A stretch of DNA of 14,138 bases, taken from positions 1-14,138 of the forward strand of contig URPT01000031.1 of assembly GCA_900549845.1 (NCBI GenBank), in the 5' to 3' direction. A program made the translations under genes and the position numbers. The DNA is from an uncultured Veillonella sp. (lineage in GTDB: Bacteria > Bacillota > Negativicutes > Veillonellales > Veillonellaceae). This document shows positions 1 through 6,498 of this stretch, piece by piece (within the stretch, counting starts at the first letter, position 1; the number at the start of each line of letters is the position of its first letter). Below the pieces are notes generated by a model. The model did not search any database and had not been told where the DNA came from. It worked only from the letters and a program-made list of their open reading frames with translations.

Positions 1-357
1 AAGAGCTAACACAATATACGGACGGTTTAGACGATATAAAGGTCGGATAAGTGTATGGGCGAGTCTCGTTCCTGCTCCAATATATTCCATATATTTTGCA
101 TAACCTGCACAGGTCATAATCATGAGGCCCAGATTGACTATGTTATTTGATGTCGTTATTCTTACGATATCCATTGCATCAAATATGAGAACTCCTGTGG
201 ATTGGTCACCAACTAATATGGCATCAATCCAGCTCGCCTCATAAGCGATGAACATCATAAGAATTCCTAAGCCAATCAAAATAGGTTGTGGCTGGTAGCG
301 CTTCATCAATAAAAAGCCTGTAATAGCAATTATGATGAGACATATAACTATATTCAT
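1..357 (-). CDS. DcuC-family C4-dicarboxylate carrier, N-terminal part (runs off the left edge)
   Basis: Translating the minus strand from the ATG at 357 gives 119 residues with no stop before the window edge. The protein starts with a hydrophobic segment (about residues 2-18), has a second one at about 25-40, and then a stretch resembling the DcuC signature: GLMIMTCAGYAKYMEYIGAG (about residues 76-95), comparable to the region of E. coli DcuC that reads GMMIMMLCGFAAYMTHIGA. DcuC-family carriers sit in the cytoplasmic membrane and move succinate, fumarate or malate under anaerobic conditions. AGAGG lies five bases before the ATG and supports this start. The array of 11-bp repeats begins 42 bases upstream. 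The rest of the protein is outside the window, so substrate and direction of transport are inferred from family resemblance only. Confidence 0.8.
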   Translation of the reverse strand, partial: MNIVICLIIIAITGFLLMKRYQPQPILIGLGILMMFIAYEASWIDAILVGDQSTGVLIFDAMDIVRITTSNNIVNLGLMIMTCAGYAKYMEYIGAGTRLAHTLIRPLYRLNRPYIVLAL

Positions 358-398
358 AAGTACCTCTCATAGAGAATGTATTAGACTTACAGAGGATT

Positions 399-494
399 TA
401 TATCACAAGTACTACACTTGAATTATACTTATATAATACTTGTATCATACTTGCATCACATCCAACTTATACCTATATTATACCTATACTATAC
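399..494. repeat. Degenerate 11-bp tandem repeat array upstream of the DcuC-type gene
   Basis: On the plus strand the sequence breaks into units of almost exactly 11 bases with a consensus near TATNATACTTG: 399-409, 410-420, 421-431, 432-442, 443-453, a shorter 9-base unit 454-462, then 463-473, 474-484 and 485-494. The best-matching pair, 432-442 and 443-453, differ at one base. Read on the minus strand, toward the carrier gene, several units contain a -10-like hexamer (TATGAT, TATTAT, TATAAT). The array therefore lies where the promoter of the carrier gene is expected. It could be a helically phased protein-binding array, a set of stacked weak promoters, or a decayed minisatellite. Confidence 0.6.
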
Positions 495-519
495 GGAAAA
501 TATAAATAAAAATACAATG

Positions 520-554
520 AAAAGCACCATTACCCTTAAGATAACAGTGCTTTT
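520..554. terminator. Intrinsic terminator after the second M20D gene
   Basis: AAAAGCAC at 520-527 is the exact reverse complement of GTGCTTTT at 547-554. A further short TTA/TAA pairing inside gives a longer interrupted stem. On the minus strand the stem is followed by a T-rich stretch. It lies about 100 bases beyond the stop codon of the amidohydrolase gene and before the DcuC-type gene, so it probably separates the two transcripts. Confidence 0.65.
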
Positions 555-654
555 AAGATAGAAATATCTAATTGATTTTATCATTAAACATACAAATATC
601 TAATCTATTAGACGGATTAGTACATAGATTATTACTTATATAATTAAACATTTT

Positions 655-1833
655 TTATTTATGCTCTTTTAACCATGAGATAGCATATTCAGCATATACC
701 GCTGATGCGGCAGATAGTACGGTATCATCCATATTAAATCTATTATTATGATGATCGTAGGTAGCCTCGATTTCAGGATTTTGAATACCAATAAAGGCAA
801 AACATCCTGGTTTATCTTGTAAATACCATGCAAAATCTTCCCCTGGCATTACTTTACGCATTTTAGAAAGTTTGTCTTTACCTAATGTATCAATAACGAC
901 ACGTTCTGCCAATTCACTGGATGCAGGATCATTAATTGTAGGCGGTACTTTTTTTACATATTCTAATGTAGCAGTTGCTCCATAAGCCTCAGCCGTATGT
1001 TCTACTACGCGTCGTATGGATTCAACATAGTACTCTTCTTGATCTGGGTCAAAGAATCGAATGGTCCCCCCCATTTTAGCTTCACCAGGGATAACATTCC
1101 ACTCAGATCCAGAGTGAATATTACCAATAGTGAGTACAAGAGAATCTAAGGCACTCACATTACGCGACACTACGGTTTGTAAGTTCATGACGATAGCACT
1201 AGCTACTACAATAGCATCAATCGCTTGATGTGGCTGTGCACCATGGCCTTGTTTGCCTTTTACATTAATAGTAATCTGACTACTTGCAGCCATACGAGGA
1301 CCTTCTTCTACAGATATGAGTCCTGCTGGTAAGTCAATCCATACATGGCCACCAAAGATAGCATCCACCTTATCATACCAATCACCAAATTTAATGAAAT
1401 CTGGTGCACCCGCTCCTGTCTCCTCAGCAGGTTGAAAGGCTAAATATACGTCGCCTTCAATGCGATCTTTCATAGACATTAACATCTTGGCAGCACCTAA
1501 CAAAATAGCCATATGACCATCATGACCACAGGCGTGCATTTTGCCTTCAGTTTCTGATTTATAGTCTACTGTATTATGTTCGTGAACAGGCAATGCATCA
1601 ATATCAGCGCGCAACGCGATAGCCTTGCCAGGTTTATCACCGTGAATGATACCAACTAAGCCGATGCCACGCTCTGTATCTACATGAACCTCTACGCCCA
1701 TAGATTCTAATTCTTTAGCCAGTGTTTTAGTTGTTTCAAATTCTTCATTACTGAGCTCAGGATGTTTATGGAAATATCTACGCCAATCTTGAACGTAGCT
1801 TTTATATTGTTCGATTAAATCGCGACTATGCAT
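655..1833 (-). CDS. M20D-family amidohydrolase (N-acyl-amino-acid deacylase type), second copy
   Basis: A 392-residue zinc-dependent amidohydrolase of peptidase family M20D, whose members remove acyl groups from N-acyl amino acids and related amides. Visible motifs, in order: HPELS near residue 24, LRADIDALP at about 74-82, MHACGHDGHMA at 99-109 (metal ligands Cys102 and His104), FQPAEE with the catalytic/metal glutamates at 137-138, GGHVW with His163, and a C-terminal GEDFAWYL and DHHN region. The length is normal for the family. GGAGG seven bases before the ATG at 1833 fixes the start. There is no signal peptide, so it is cytoplasmic. It follows the arginine operon, separated from it by a strong terminator at 1887-1923; no convincing promoter is visible in the short gap, so it may depend on read-through or a weak promoter. 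It is clearly related to the amidohydrolase at 6499-7683, which makes a role in deacylating an arginine-pathway intermediate plausible but unproven. Confidence 0.9.
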   Translation of the reverse strand: MHSRDLIEQYKSYVQDWRRYFHKHPELSNEEFETTKTLAKELESMGVEVHVDTERGIGLVGIIHGDKPGKAIALRADIDALPVHEHNTVDYKSETEGKMHACGHDGHMAILLGAAKMLMSMKDRIEGDVYLAFQPAEETGAGAPDFIKFGDWYDKVDAIFGGHVWIDLPAGLISVEEGPRMAASSQITINVKGKQGHGAQPHQAIDAIVVASAIVMNLQTVVSRNVSALDSLVLTIGNIHSGSEWNVIPGEAKMGGTIRFFDPDQEEYYVESIRRVVEHTAEAYGATATLEYVKKVPPTINDPASSELAERVVIDTLGKDKLSKMRKVMPGEDFAWYLQDKPGCFAFIGIQNPEIEATYDHHNNRFNMDDTVLSAASAVYAEYAISWLKEHK

Positions 1834-1886
1834 GGTATCGCCTCCTTATAAAATCCCATAATCAAGGGGAATAACAGGGTAAAAGT

Positions 1887-1923
1887 AAAAGAAAACGACA
1901 GGCATCGCCATGTCGTTTTCTTT
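1887..1923. terminator. Strong intrinsic terminator closing the arginine operon
   Basis: AAAGAAAACGACA (1887-1899) pairs perfectly with TGTCGTTTTCTTT (1910-1922), and a small GGC/GCC stem extends it inside. On the minus strand the hairpin is followed by a T-rich run. It starts a few bases after the stop codon of the small membrane protein gene and ends 53 bases before the start of the next amidohydrolase. The A-rich opposite flank could let it work in both directions. Confidence 0.85.
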
Positions 1924-1928
1924 ATGTC

Positions 1929-2111
1929 TTATCGGTTGCGTAATACTGCTTGTACCGCCAAGGATACAACAGCTGTTGCAACTGTCACAGCAGCGGTGAT
2001 TTTCGCCGTTGTGATAATTTCTTCTTTTGTAGGTTTTGCTTTTGTAGCAATATCTAATGTTTTTGCTACAGCAGGAACCAATACTTCGTTACGTAAGGAT
2101 TCTGTATTCAT
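1929..2111 (-). CDS. Small protein with one predicted membrane segment, unknown function
   Basis: A 60-residue protein that I do not recognise. GGAGGAG seven bases upstream of the ATG at 2111 is one of the best ribosome-binding sites in the window, which argues for real translation. The N-terminal half (about 1-32) is polar and probably helical, with several Lys and Glu residues. Residues about 34-56 form an Ala/Val/Thr-rich hydrophobic stretch (AAVTVATAVVSLAVQAV), followed by a basic LRNR end. A single transmembrane or membrane-associated helix is likely. It is the last gene before the operon terminator and lies 138 bases after argD, so it is probably co-transcribed with arginine synthesis genes. 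Its composition and GGAGGAG site favour this strand over the overlapping 68-codon frame on the plus strand. No function is assigned. Confidence 0.65.
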   Translation of the reverse strand: MNTESLRNEVLVPAVAKTLDIATKAKPTKEEIITTAKITAAVTVATAVVSLAVQAVLRNR

Positions 2112-2249
2112 ATTTACTCCTCCAATATAGACTGTTTCTTCTAGGGTAACACGAATGAGAACTAAAGTCTATATATTCATCGATTTATTTCAATAATTAC
2201 ACGGTTACGCAACTATTTTAAATGATATTTATGAAAGTTATCCTTAACA

Positions 2250-3437
2250 TTATTTTGCCGCTAACTCTGCAATAGCTTCAGCTACAATAGCAATCGCTTT
2301 TTCCAATTGATCTTGAGGAATATTAAGAGCTGGTAAAAGACGTACTTTATTTTTCGCAGACAAGCATACAACGCCCTTTTCAAGACATTTTGCAATGACT
2401 GCTTTTGGATCTACTGTAGTTTCAATACCAAGCATAAGGCCCATTCCGCTCACACCTAGAATACCAGGTTTACCTGCTAAGGTAGTTTTTACATAGTCCC
2501 CTTTTGCTTTTACAGAATCTAAGAATTCTGGTGTTAAACGATTAATGATAGTATTACCTGCTGCCGCACAGATTGGATTGCCACCAAAGGTTGTAGCATG
2601 TGCACCAGCATTTAACACATATTGCATCTTTTCATTGAATAATGTAGCCCCCATAGGAAGGCCACCTGCTAAACCTTTTGCAGTAGATACTACATCTGGC
2701 TCAATACCAAATTGTTGGTATGCGTATAGACTACCAGTACGGCCATTACCTGTTTGCACTTCATCAATGAGTACAAGTTGATCATGTTCATGAGCATATT
2801 TTGTTACAGCTTGCACGAACTCTTTATCCAAAGGCATAACGCCACCTTCACCTTGAATAGGTTCCATCATGATGGCACAAACTGCTGGATTATCAAGTGC
2901 TTTTAAGGCCACATCAATATCATTGGCAGGTGTATGAATAAAGCCTTCTGTAAATGGGAAGAAATGTTGATGGAATACATCTTGGCCTGTAGCAGACAAG
3001 GTAGTAATAGTACGACCATGGAAGCTATTAACCAAGGTGACGATGACATGACGACCTTCACCGTATTTATCATGACTATATTTACGAGCTGCTTTGATAG
3101 CACATTCATTGGACTCTGCACCAGAATTGGAGAAAAATACCTTCTTCATACCTGTTTTAGCACATAATTGTTTTGCCAATTCAATTTGTGGCAAAGAATA
3201 GTATAAATTTGAAATGTGGTTCAACGCATGAGATTGCTTTGTCACAGTCTCTGTCCATTCATCATCATCAACCCCAAAGGCTGTTACACCGATACCAGAT
3301 CCAAGATCGATGTATTCTTTACCGTCTACGTCCCATAAAAGAGAGCCTTTACCCTTTTCAAAACATACGTTAAACCGGCCATACGTATTGGCTATATATT
3401 CTTTATCTTGTTGTTCAAAATCGATTGTATTACTCAT
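2250..3437 (-). CDS. argD: Acetylornithine aminotransferase
   Basis: A class III, PLP-dependent aminotransferase of 395 residues that converts N-acetylglutamate semialdehyde to N-acetylornithine using glutamate. Seen in the sequence: the phosphate-binding SNSGAESNE at 103-111, NSFHGRT at 137-143, the LVLIDEVQTGNGRTG block at 221-235, and STAKGL with the Schiff-base lysine at Lys254. The length is typical for ArgD. The frame can be opened further to a TTG at 3449, but GGAGG five bases before the ATG at 3437 makes that ATG the likely start. It follows argB after about 90 bases that contain a perfect hairpin. Related enzymes act on ornithine, succinylornithine or 4-aminobutyrate, but the neighbours argB and argC support the arginine role. 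Confidence 0.93.
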   Translation of the reverse strand: MSNTIDFEQQDKEYIANTYGRFNVCFEKGKGSLLWDVDGKEYIDLGSGIGVTAFGVDDDEWTETVTKQSHALNHISNLYYSLPQIELAKQLCAKTGMKKVFFSNSGAESNECAIKAARKYSHDKYGEGRHVIVTLVNSFHGRTITTLSATGQDVFHQHFFPFTEGFIHTPANDIDVALKALDNPAVCAIMMEPIQGEGGVMPLDKEFVQAVTKYAHEHDQLVLIDEVQTGNGRTGSLYAYQQFGIEPDVVSTAKGLAGGLPMGATLFNEKMQYVLNAGAHATTFGGNPICAAAGNTIINRLTPEFLDSVKAKGDYVKTTLAGKPGILGVSGMGLMLGIETTVDPKAVIAKCLEKGVVCLSAKNKVRLLPALNIPQDQLEKAIAIVAEAIAELAAK

Positions 3438-3488
3438 TACATCCTCCAAACGTACGGTCGTGCCGTCGTCTATCTATATGAAAGGTAA

Positions 3489-3513
3489 CGATGGTAATAA
3501 ACAATTACCATCG
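3489..3513. other. Perfect hairpin between argB and argD
   Basis: CGATGGTAAT (3489-3498) pairs with ATTACCATCG (3504-3513) across a five-base loop. It begins 15 bases after the argB stop and ends about 50 bases before the argD start. No clean T-run follows on the minus strand, so it looks like an intercistronic stem for RNA processing, mRNA stability or partial termination rather than a full terminator. Confidence 0.6.
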
Positions 3514-3527
3514 CTATACCTACTATA

Positions 3528-4385
3528 TTACTTTACAAACATGGTGCCAAGACCTTCATCAGTTAATAGCTCGATAAGAATGGCATGTGGAATCTCACCA
3601 TTGATGATGAATACCTTCTGTGCCCCGGCTTCGATGGCCTCTAAACAACAATCGACTTTAGGAATCATGCCCCCTGCAATAATGCCATCAGCTTTTAATT
3701 GCTCTGCCTCTGCCATTGTAATTTTAGAGATTAAAGATTCAGGATCATGTACATCACGTAGCACACCATCAATGTTAGTCATAGCCACCATTGTTTCCGC
3801 CTTAAGGGCACCGGCAATTTTTGCGGCTACCGTATCAGCATTGATATTATATGTCTTGCCATCAGCCCCCATACCAATGGAAGAAATGACAGGAATATAA
3901 CCTCTACTGATAACATCATCGATAATACTTGTGTCAATCGTATCGATAGAACCTACATAACCAAGCTCATCATTTTGTTTATGAACTTGAATCATATTAC
4001 CATCTACACCACAAAGACCAACAGCCTTACCGCCAAGGTCTGTTAAATCCGCTACAAGGCCTTTATTAACCTTACCGGCTAATACCATTTGTACTACATC
4101 CATGGTCGCTTCATCTGTGACACGCAAGCCATTTGCAAAATGCGATTCAATTTTCATGGCATCTAGTGTGCTATTAATAGCTGGACCACCGCCATGAACG
4201 AGCACAACTTTTACCCCTACCAATTGAAGTAGCATTAAATCCTTCATAACGGATTTTTTTAATTCTTCATCAATCATAGCATTGCCGCCATATTTAACGA
4301 CAACATATTGATCTGTATATTGTTTGATATATGGAACGGCCGCAGTTAAGATATGCGCCCGCATTGCATTTGTTACGTCCTTCAT
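3528..4385 (-). CDS. argB: N-acetylglutamate kinase, probably arginine-inhibited
   Basis: An amino-acid kinase of 285 residues that phosphorylates N-acetyl-L-glutamate with ATP, the second step of arginine synthesis. Seen: VVKYGGNAM at about 29-37 (Lys31), VHGGGPAI at 63-70, the substrate-binding NGLRVTDE at 85-92, and the ATP-side NADTVAAKIA region in the middle. The N-terminal helix before the kinase core (about residues 5-23) and the C-terminal HAILIELLTDEGLGTMF are the parts that distinguish hexameric, arginine-sensitive kinases such as those of Thermotoga and Pseudomonas from the insensitive E. coli form; feedback inhibition by arginine is therefore inferred. AGAGGG four bases before the ATG at 4385 supports this start. 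The argC stop lies only 10 bases upstream, so the two genes are co-transcribed. Confidence 0.95.
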   Translation of the reverse strand: MKDVTNAMRAHILTAAVPYIKQYTDQYVVVKYGGNAMIDEELKKSVMKDLMLLQLVGVKVVLVHGGGPAINSTLDAMKIESHFANGLRVTDEATMDVVQMVLAGKVNKGLVADLTDLGGKAVGLCGVDGNMIQVHKQNDELGYVGSIDTIDTSIIDDVISRGYIPVISSIGMGADGKTYNINADTVAAKIAGALKAETMVAMTNIDGVLRDVHDPESLISKITMAEAEQLKADGIIAGGMIPKVDCCLEAIEAGAQKVFIINGEIPHAILIELLTDEGLGTMFVK

Positions 4386-4395
4386 AGTTCCCTCT

Positions 4396-5346
4396 CTAAC
4401 CTAGTGCTAGGCCTGTATCCTCAGGCAAACCTAAAGCAATGTTCATACATTGAACAGCAGCACCAGAGGCACCTTTGCCTAAATTATCGAAAATAGCATG
4501 AACCATAATGCGTTCATCGTTGCCAGTCACATAGATTTTCATGCTATCTGTGTTGCTCAATTGATTTGCATTTAACATGCCTGTATTACTGCTGTCAGTA
4601 AACGGTGCCACGGTAATGATGGTGCTATCTTTGTAAAAGTCTTCTAATGCTTGTTGCACTTTATCAATACTGATTGGCTTTTGACATAAGCGACTGTGAA
4701 TACCAACCGTTACTTCCATGCCAGAATAATAATCGTCAACGATAGGAATAAAAATAGGTGCTTCACTAAGACCACATACATGCTGCACTTCAGGCAAGTG
4801 CTTATGTTGTTGACTAAGACAATATTGACGCGGTGCATAGAGGAAATAATCCTTCGGTTCACTTTCATATTGGCCAATCATCTTTTTACCACCACCGCTA
4901 TAGCCTGTTAAGGATGTGATAGTGAAAGGATACTCTGTTGGTACAAGACCAGCTTTTACAAGAGGTGCAATACAAGCAATCATTCCACTTGCATGACAAC
5001 CAGGGTTAGCAATATGTTTTTTAGTAGCGATGGCTGTTTTATAATCCGCACCGAGCTCTGGGAAACCATAGGACCAATCAGCAGCCGTTCTAAAGGCAGT
5101 TGATGTATCAATGACCTTACATGGTAATTCACCGATAGCGGCCATGATTTCCTTAGATGCCGCATCAGGTAAGCAGAGAAATACAATATCTGCCTCTTTA
5201 GCTACCTCTTTAATAGCCTCTACATTTTTACGATCCTCATCAGCTGTAGCTAATAGCTCTATATCTTTTCTATCGGATAACCGTTCATGAATTCTTAAAC
5301 CTGTTGTGCCTTCATGACCGACAATAAATACTTTATACGGTGCCAT
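4396..5346 (-). CDS. argC: N-acetyl-gamma-glutamyl-phosphate reductase, type 2
   Basis: A 316-residue NADPH-dependent reductase that makes N-acetylglutamate semialdehyde. The nucleotide-binding start KVFIVGHEGTTG (5-16) and the region with FLCLPDAASKE (56-66) and WSYGFPEL (91-98) match the short type 2 ArgC subfamily rather than the longer E. coli-like type 1, which usually starts with a GASGY-type loop. The active-site cysteine is Cys117 in HIANPGCHASG. The frame also has an ATG at 5358, but GAGG six bases before the ATG at 5346, and the fit to the family's N-terminus, favour 5346. About 110 bases containing two small hairpins separate it from argF, and argB follows after 10 bases. Confidence 0.92.
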   Translation of the reverse strand: MAPYKVFIVGHEGTTGLRIHERLSDRKDIELLATADEDRKNVEAIKEVAKEADIVFLCLPDAASKEIMAAIGELPCKVIDTSTAFRTAADWSYGFPELGADYKTAIATKKHIANPGCHASGMIACIAPLVKAGLVPTEYPFTITSLTGYSGGGKKMIGQYESEPKDYFLYAPRQYCLSQQHKHLPEVQHVCGLSEAPIFIPIVDDYYSGMEVTVGIHSRLCQKPISIDKVQQALEDFYKDSTIITVAPFTDSSNTGMLNANQLSNTDSMKIYVTGNDERIMVHAIFDNLGKGASGAAVQCMNIALGLPEDTGLALG

Positions 5347-5361
5347 AATAAACCTCATTTC

Positions 5362-5416
5362 TCACCTATCGGTGACTCACGCCTATTTATATAACCCCTC
5401 AGCCATTATAAATAGG
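5362..5416. other. Two hairpins between argF and argC
   Basis: A perfect 10-bp stem pairs CCTATTTATA (5382-5391) with TATAAATAGG (5407-5416) across a 15-base loop. Closer to argC, TCACC (5362-5366) pairs with GGTGA (5371-5375) across four bases. Neither is followed by a T-run on the coding strand. The first arm read on the minus strand also contains a TATAAT, so a weak internal promoter for argCBD cannot be excluded, although no good -35 partner was seen. Confidence 0.5.
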
Positions 5417-5456
5417 AAACAAACTATACCATACATCACCTTCTAGGGAGATGAAA

Positions 5457-6467
5457 TTATTTCAAAGGATAGTCACTAAAGGTAGCAACCATAACGGCCT
5501 TAATCGTATGGAGACGATTTTCTGCTTCTTGGAAGGCCAAGGAATTTGGACCTTCAAATACATCTTCAGTTACCTCAATGCCATTCATGCCGAACCGTTC
5601 AAAGATATCTTTACCTACTTGAGTTTCCGTATTGTGGAATGCTGGCAAGCAGTGACAGAATTTAGTATTTGGATTACCTGTTAATGCCATCATTTCAGCA
5701 TTAACTTGGAATGGTTTAAACGTATTGATACGTTCTTCCCACATATCATAAGTATCACCCATGGTTACCCATACACCTGTATAGATTACATCTAAACCTT
5801 TAACACCTTCAGCTACGTTATCTGTACATGTGATAGTAGCACCTGTTTCTTTTGCAACTTTCAAACATTCTTCATAGAATGGACCGGCTGGCCAGTATTG
5901 TTTAGGACCGATAAGTCTAAAGTCCATACCCATTTTAGCGGCCCCACTCATTAAGGCATTACACATATTAGATTGACCGTGACCTACATAAGCATAGGAG
6001 ATTTCATTCAATGGTTTATCAATATTTTCTTGAAGTGTCAAAAAATTCGCTAATGTTTGTGTTGGGTGGTCCATATCGGTAAGGCCATTCCAAACAGGTA
6101 CGCCAGAATAATCAGCTAATGTATCTACATCGGCTTGATCAAAGCCTCTAAACTCGATGGCATCATACATAGATCCTAGAACACGAGCTGTATCTTTTAA
6201 GGATTCTTTTTTATTCATTTGGGAACCTGTAGGGCCAAGATATGTTGTATGAGCACCTTGGTCCGCAGCACCTACTTCAAAGGCACAACGTGTCCGTGTA
6301 GAGTCTTTTTCAAAAATTAATGCAAAGTTTTTACCTACTAATGTTTTGATTTCTTTCCCTGCTTTTTTATCGGCCTTTAATTTTGCAGCCAAGTCCAAGA
6401 AGTATTTAATTTCTTCTGGTGTGTATTGAAGCATTGTTTTAAATGATGTATGTTGTAAACTCTTCAT
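5457..6467 (-). CDS. argF: Ornithine carbamoyltransferase-like enzyme with an altered second-substrate pocket
   Basis: A 336-residue transcarbamylase that aligns along its whole length with E. coli ArgI/ArgF and with ArcB. The carbamoyl-phosphate site is intact: STRTR at 56-60, HPTQ at 134-137, HCLP at 272-275 and Arg318 near the C-terminus. The second-substrate site is not: the motif normally read as YTDVWVSMG is YTGVWVTMG (Gly231 and Thr235 in place of Asp and Ser), the GDxxxN loop is GHGQSN (His163, Asn167 kept), and the LAD after HPTQ is LAN (Asn141). Numbering happens to coincide with E. coli Asn167, Asp231 and Ser235, residues known to bind ornithine. I confirmed the codons directly (Gly231 at 5775-5777, Thr235 at 5763-5765, His163 at 5979-5981). 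AGAGG five bases before the ATG at 6467 supports the start. It lies 31 bases after the first M20D gene. Role by default: citrulline formation in arginine synthesis; true acceptor substrate uncertain. Confidence 0.85.
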   Translation of the reverse strand: MKSLQHTSFKTMLQYTPEEIKYFLDLAAKLKADKKAGKEIKTLVGKNFALIFEKDSTRTRCAFEVGAADQGAHTTYLGPTGSQMNKKESLKDTARVLGSMYDAIEFRGFDQADVDTLADYSGVPVWNGLTDMDHPTQTLANFLTLQENIDKPLNEISYAYVGHGQSNMCNALMSGAAKMGMDFRLIGPKQYWPAGPFYEECLKVAKETGATITCTDNVAEGVKGLDVIYTGVWVTMGDTYDMWEERINTFKPFQVNAEMMALTGNPNTKFCHCLPAFHNTETQVGKDIFERFGMNGIEVTEDVFEGPNSLAFQEAENRLHTIKAVMVATFSDYPLK

Positions 6468-6498
6468 GATAACCTCTTATTTCAAACTACTTATTTAA

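Noticed and set aside
399..494. CRISPR array
   Set aside because: Units are 11 bases, contiguous and degenerate, with no spacers and no cas genes nearby.
1924..2130. Plus-strand frame of 68 codons over the small membrane protein
   Set aside because: It overlaps the minus-strand gene almost entirely, starts inside the terminator and has no good ribosome-binding site, whereas the minus-strand frame has GGAGGAG at the right distance.
3310..3900. Long plus-strand open frame of 196 codons opposite argD and argB
   Set aside because: It spans the end of one strong gene, the intergenic hairpin and part of another; no ribosome-binding site was seen and its composition is that of an antisense shadow.
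5457..6467. Calling the carbamoyltransferase a known AOTC or SOTC
   Set aside because: Those families lack the HPTQ and SMG-type motifs kept here and differ greatly along the chain; the closest match is ordinary OTC with changed pocket residues.
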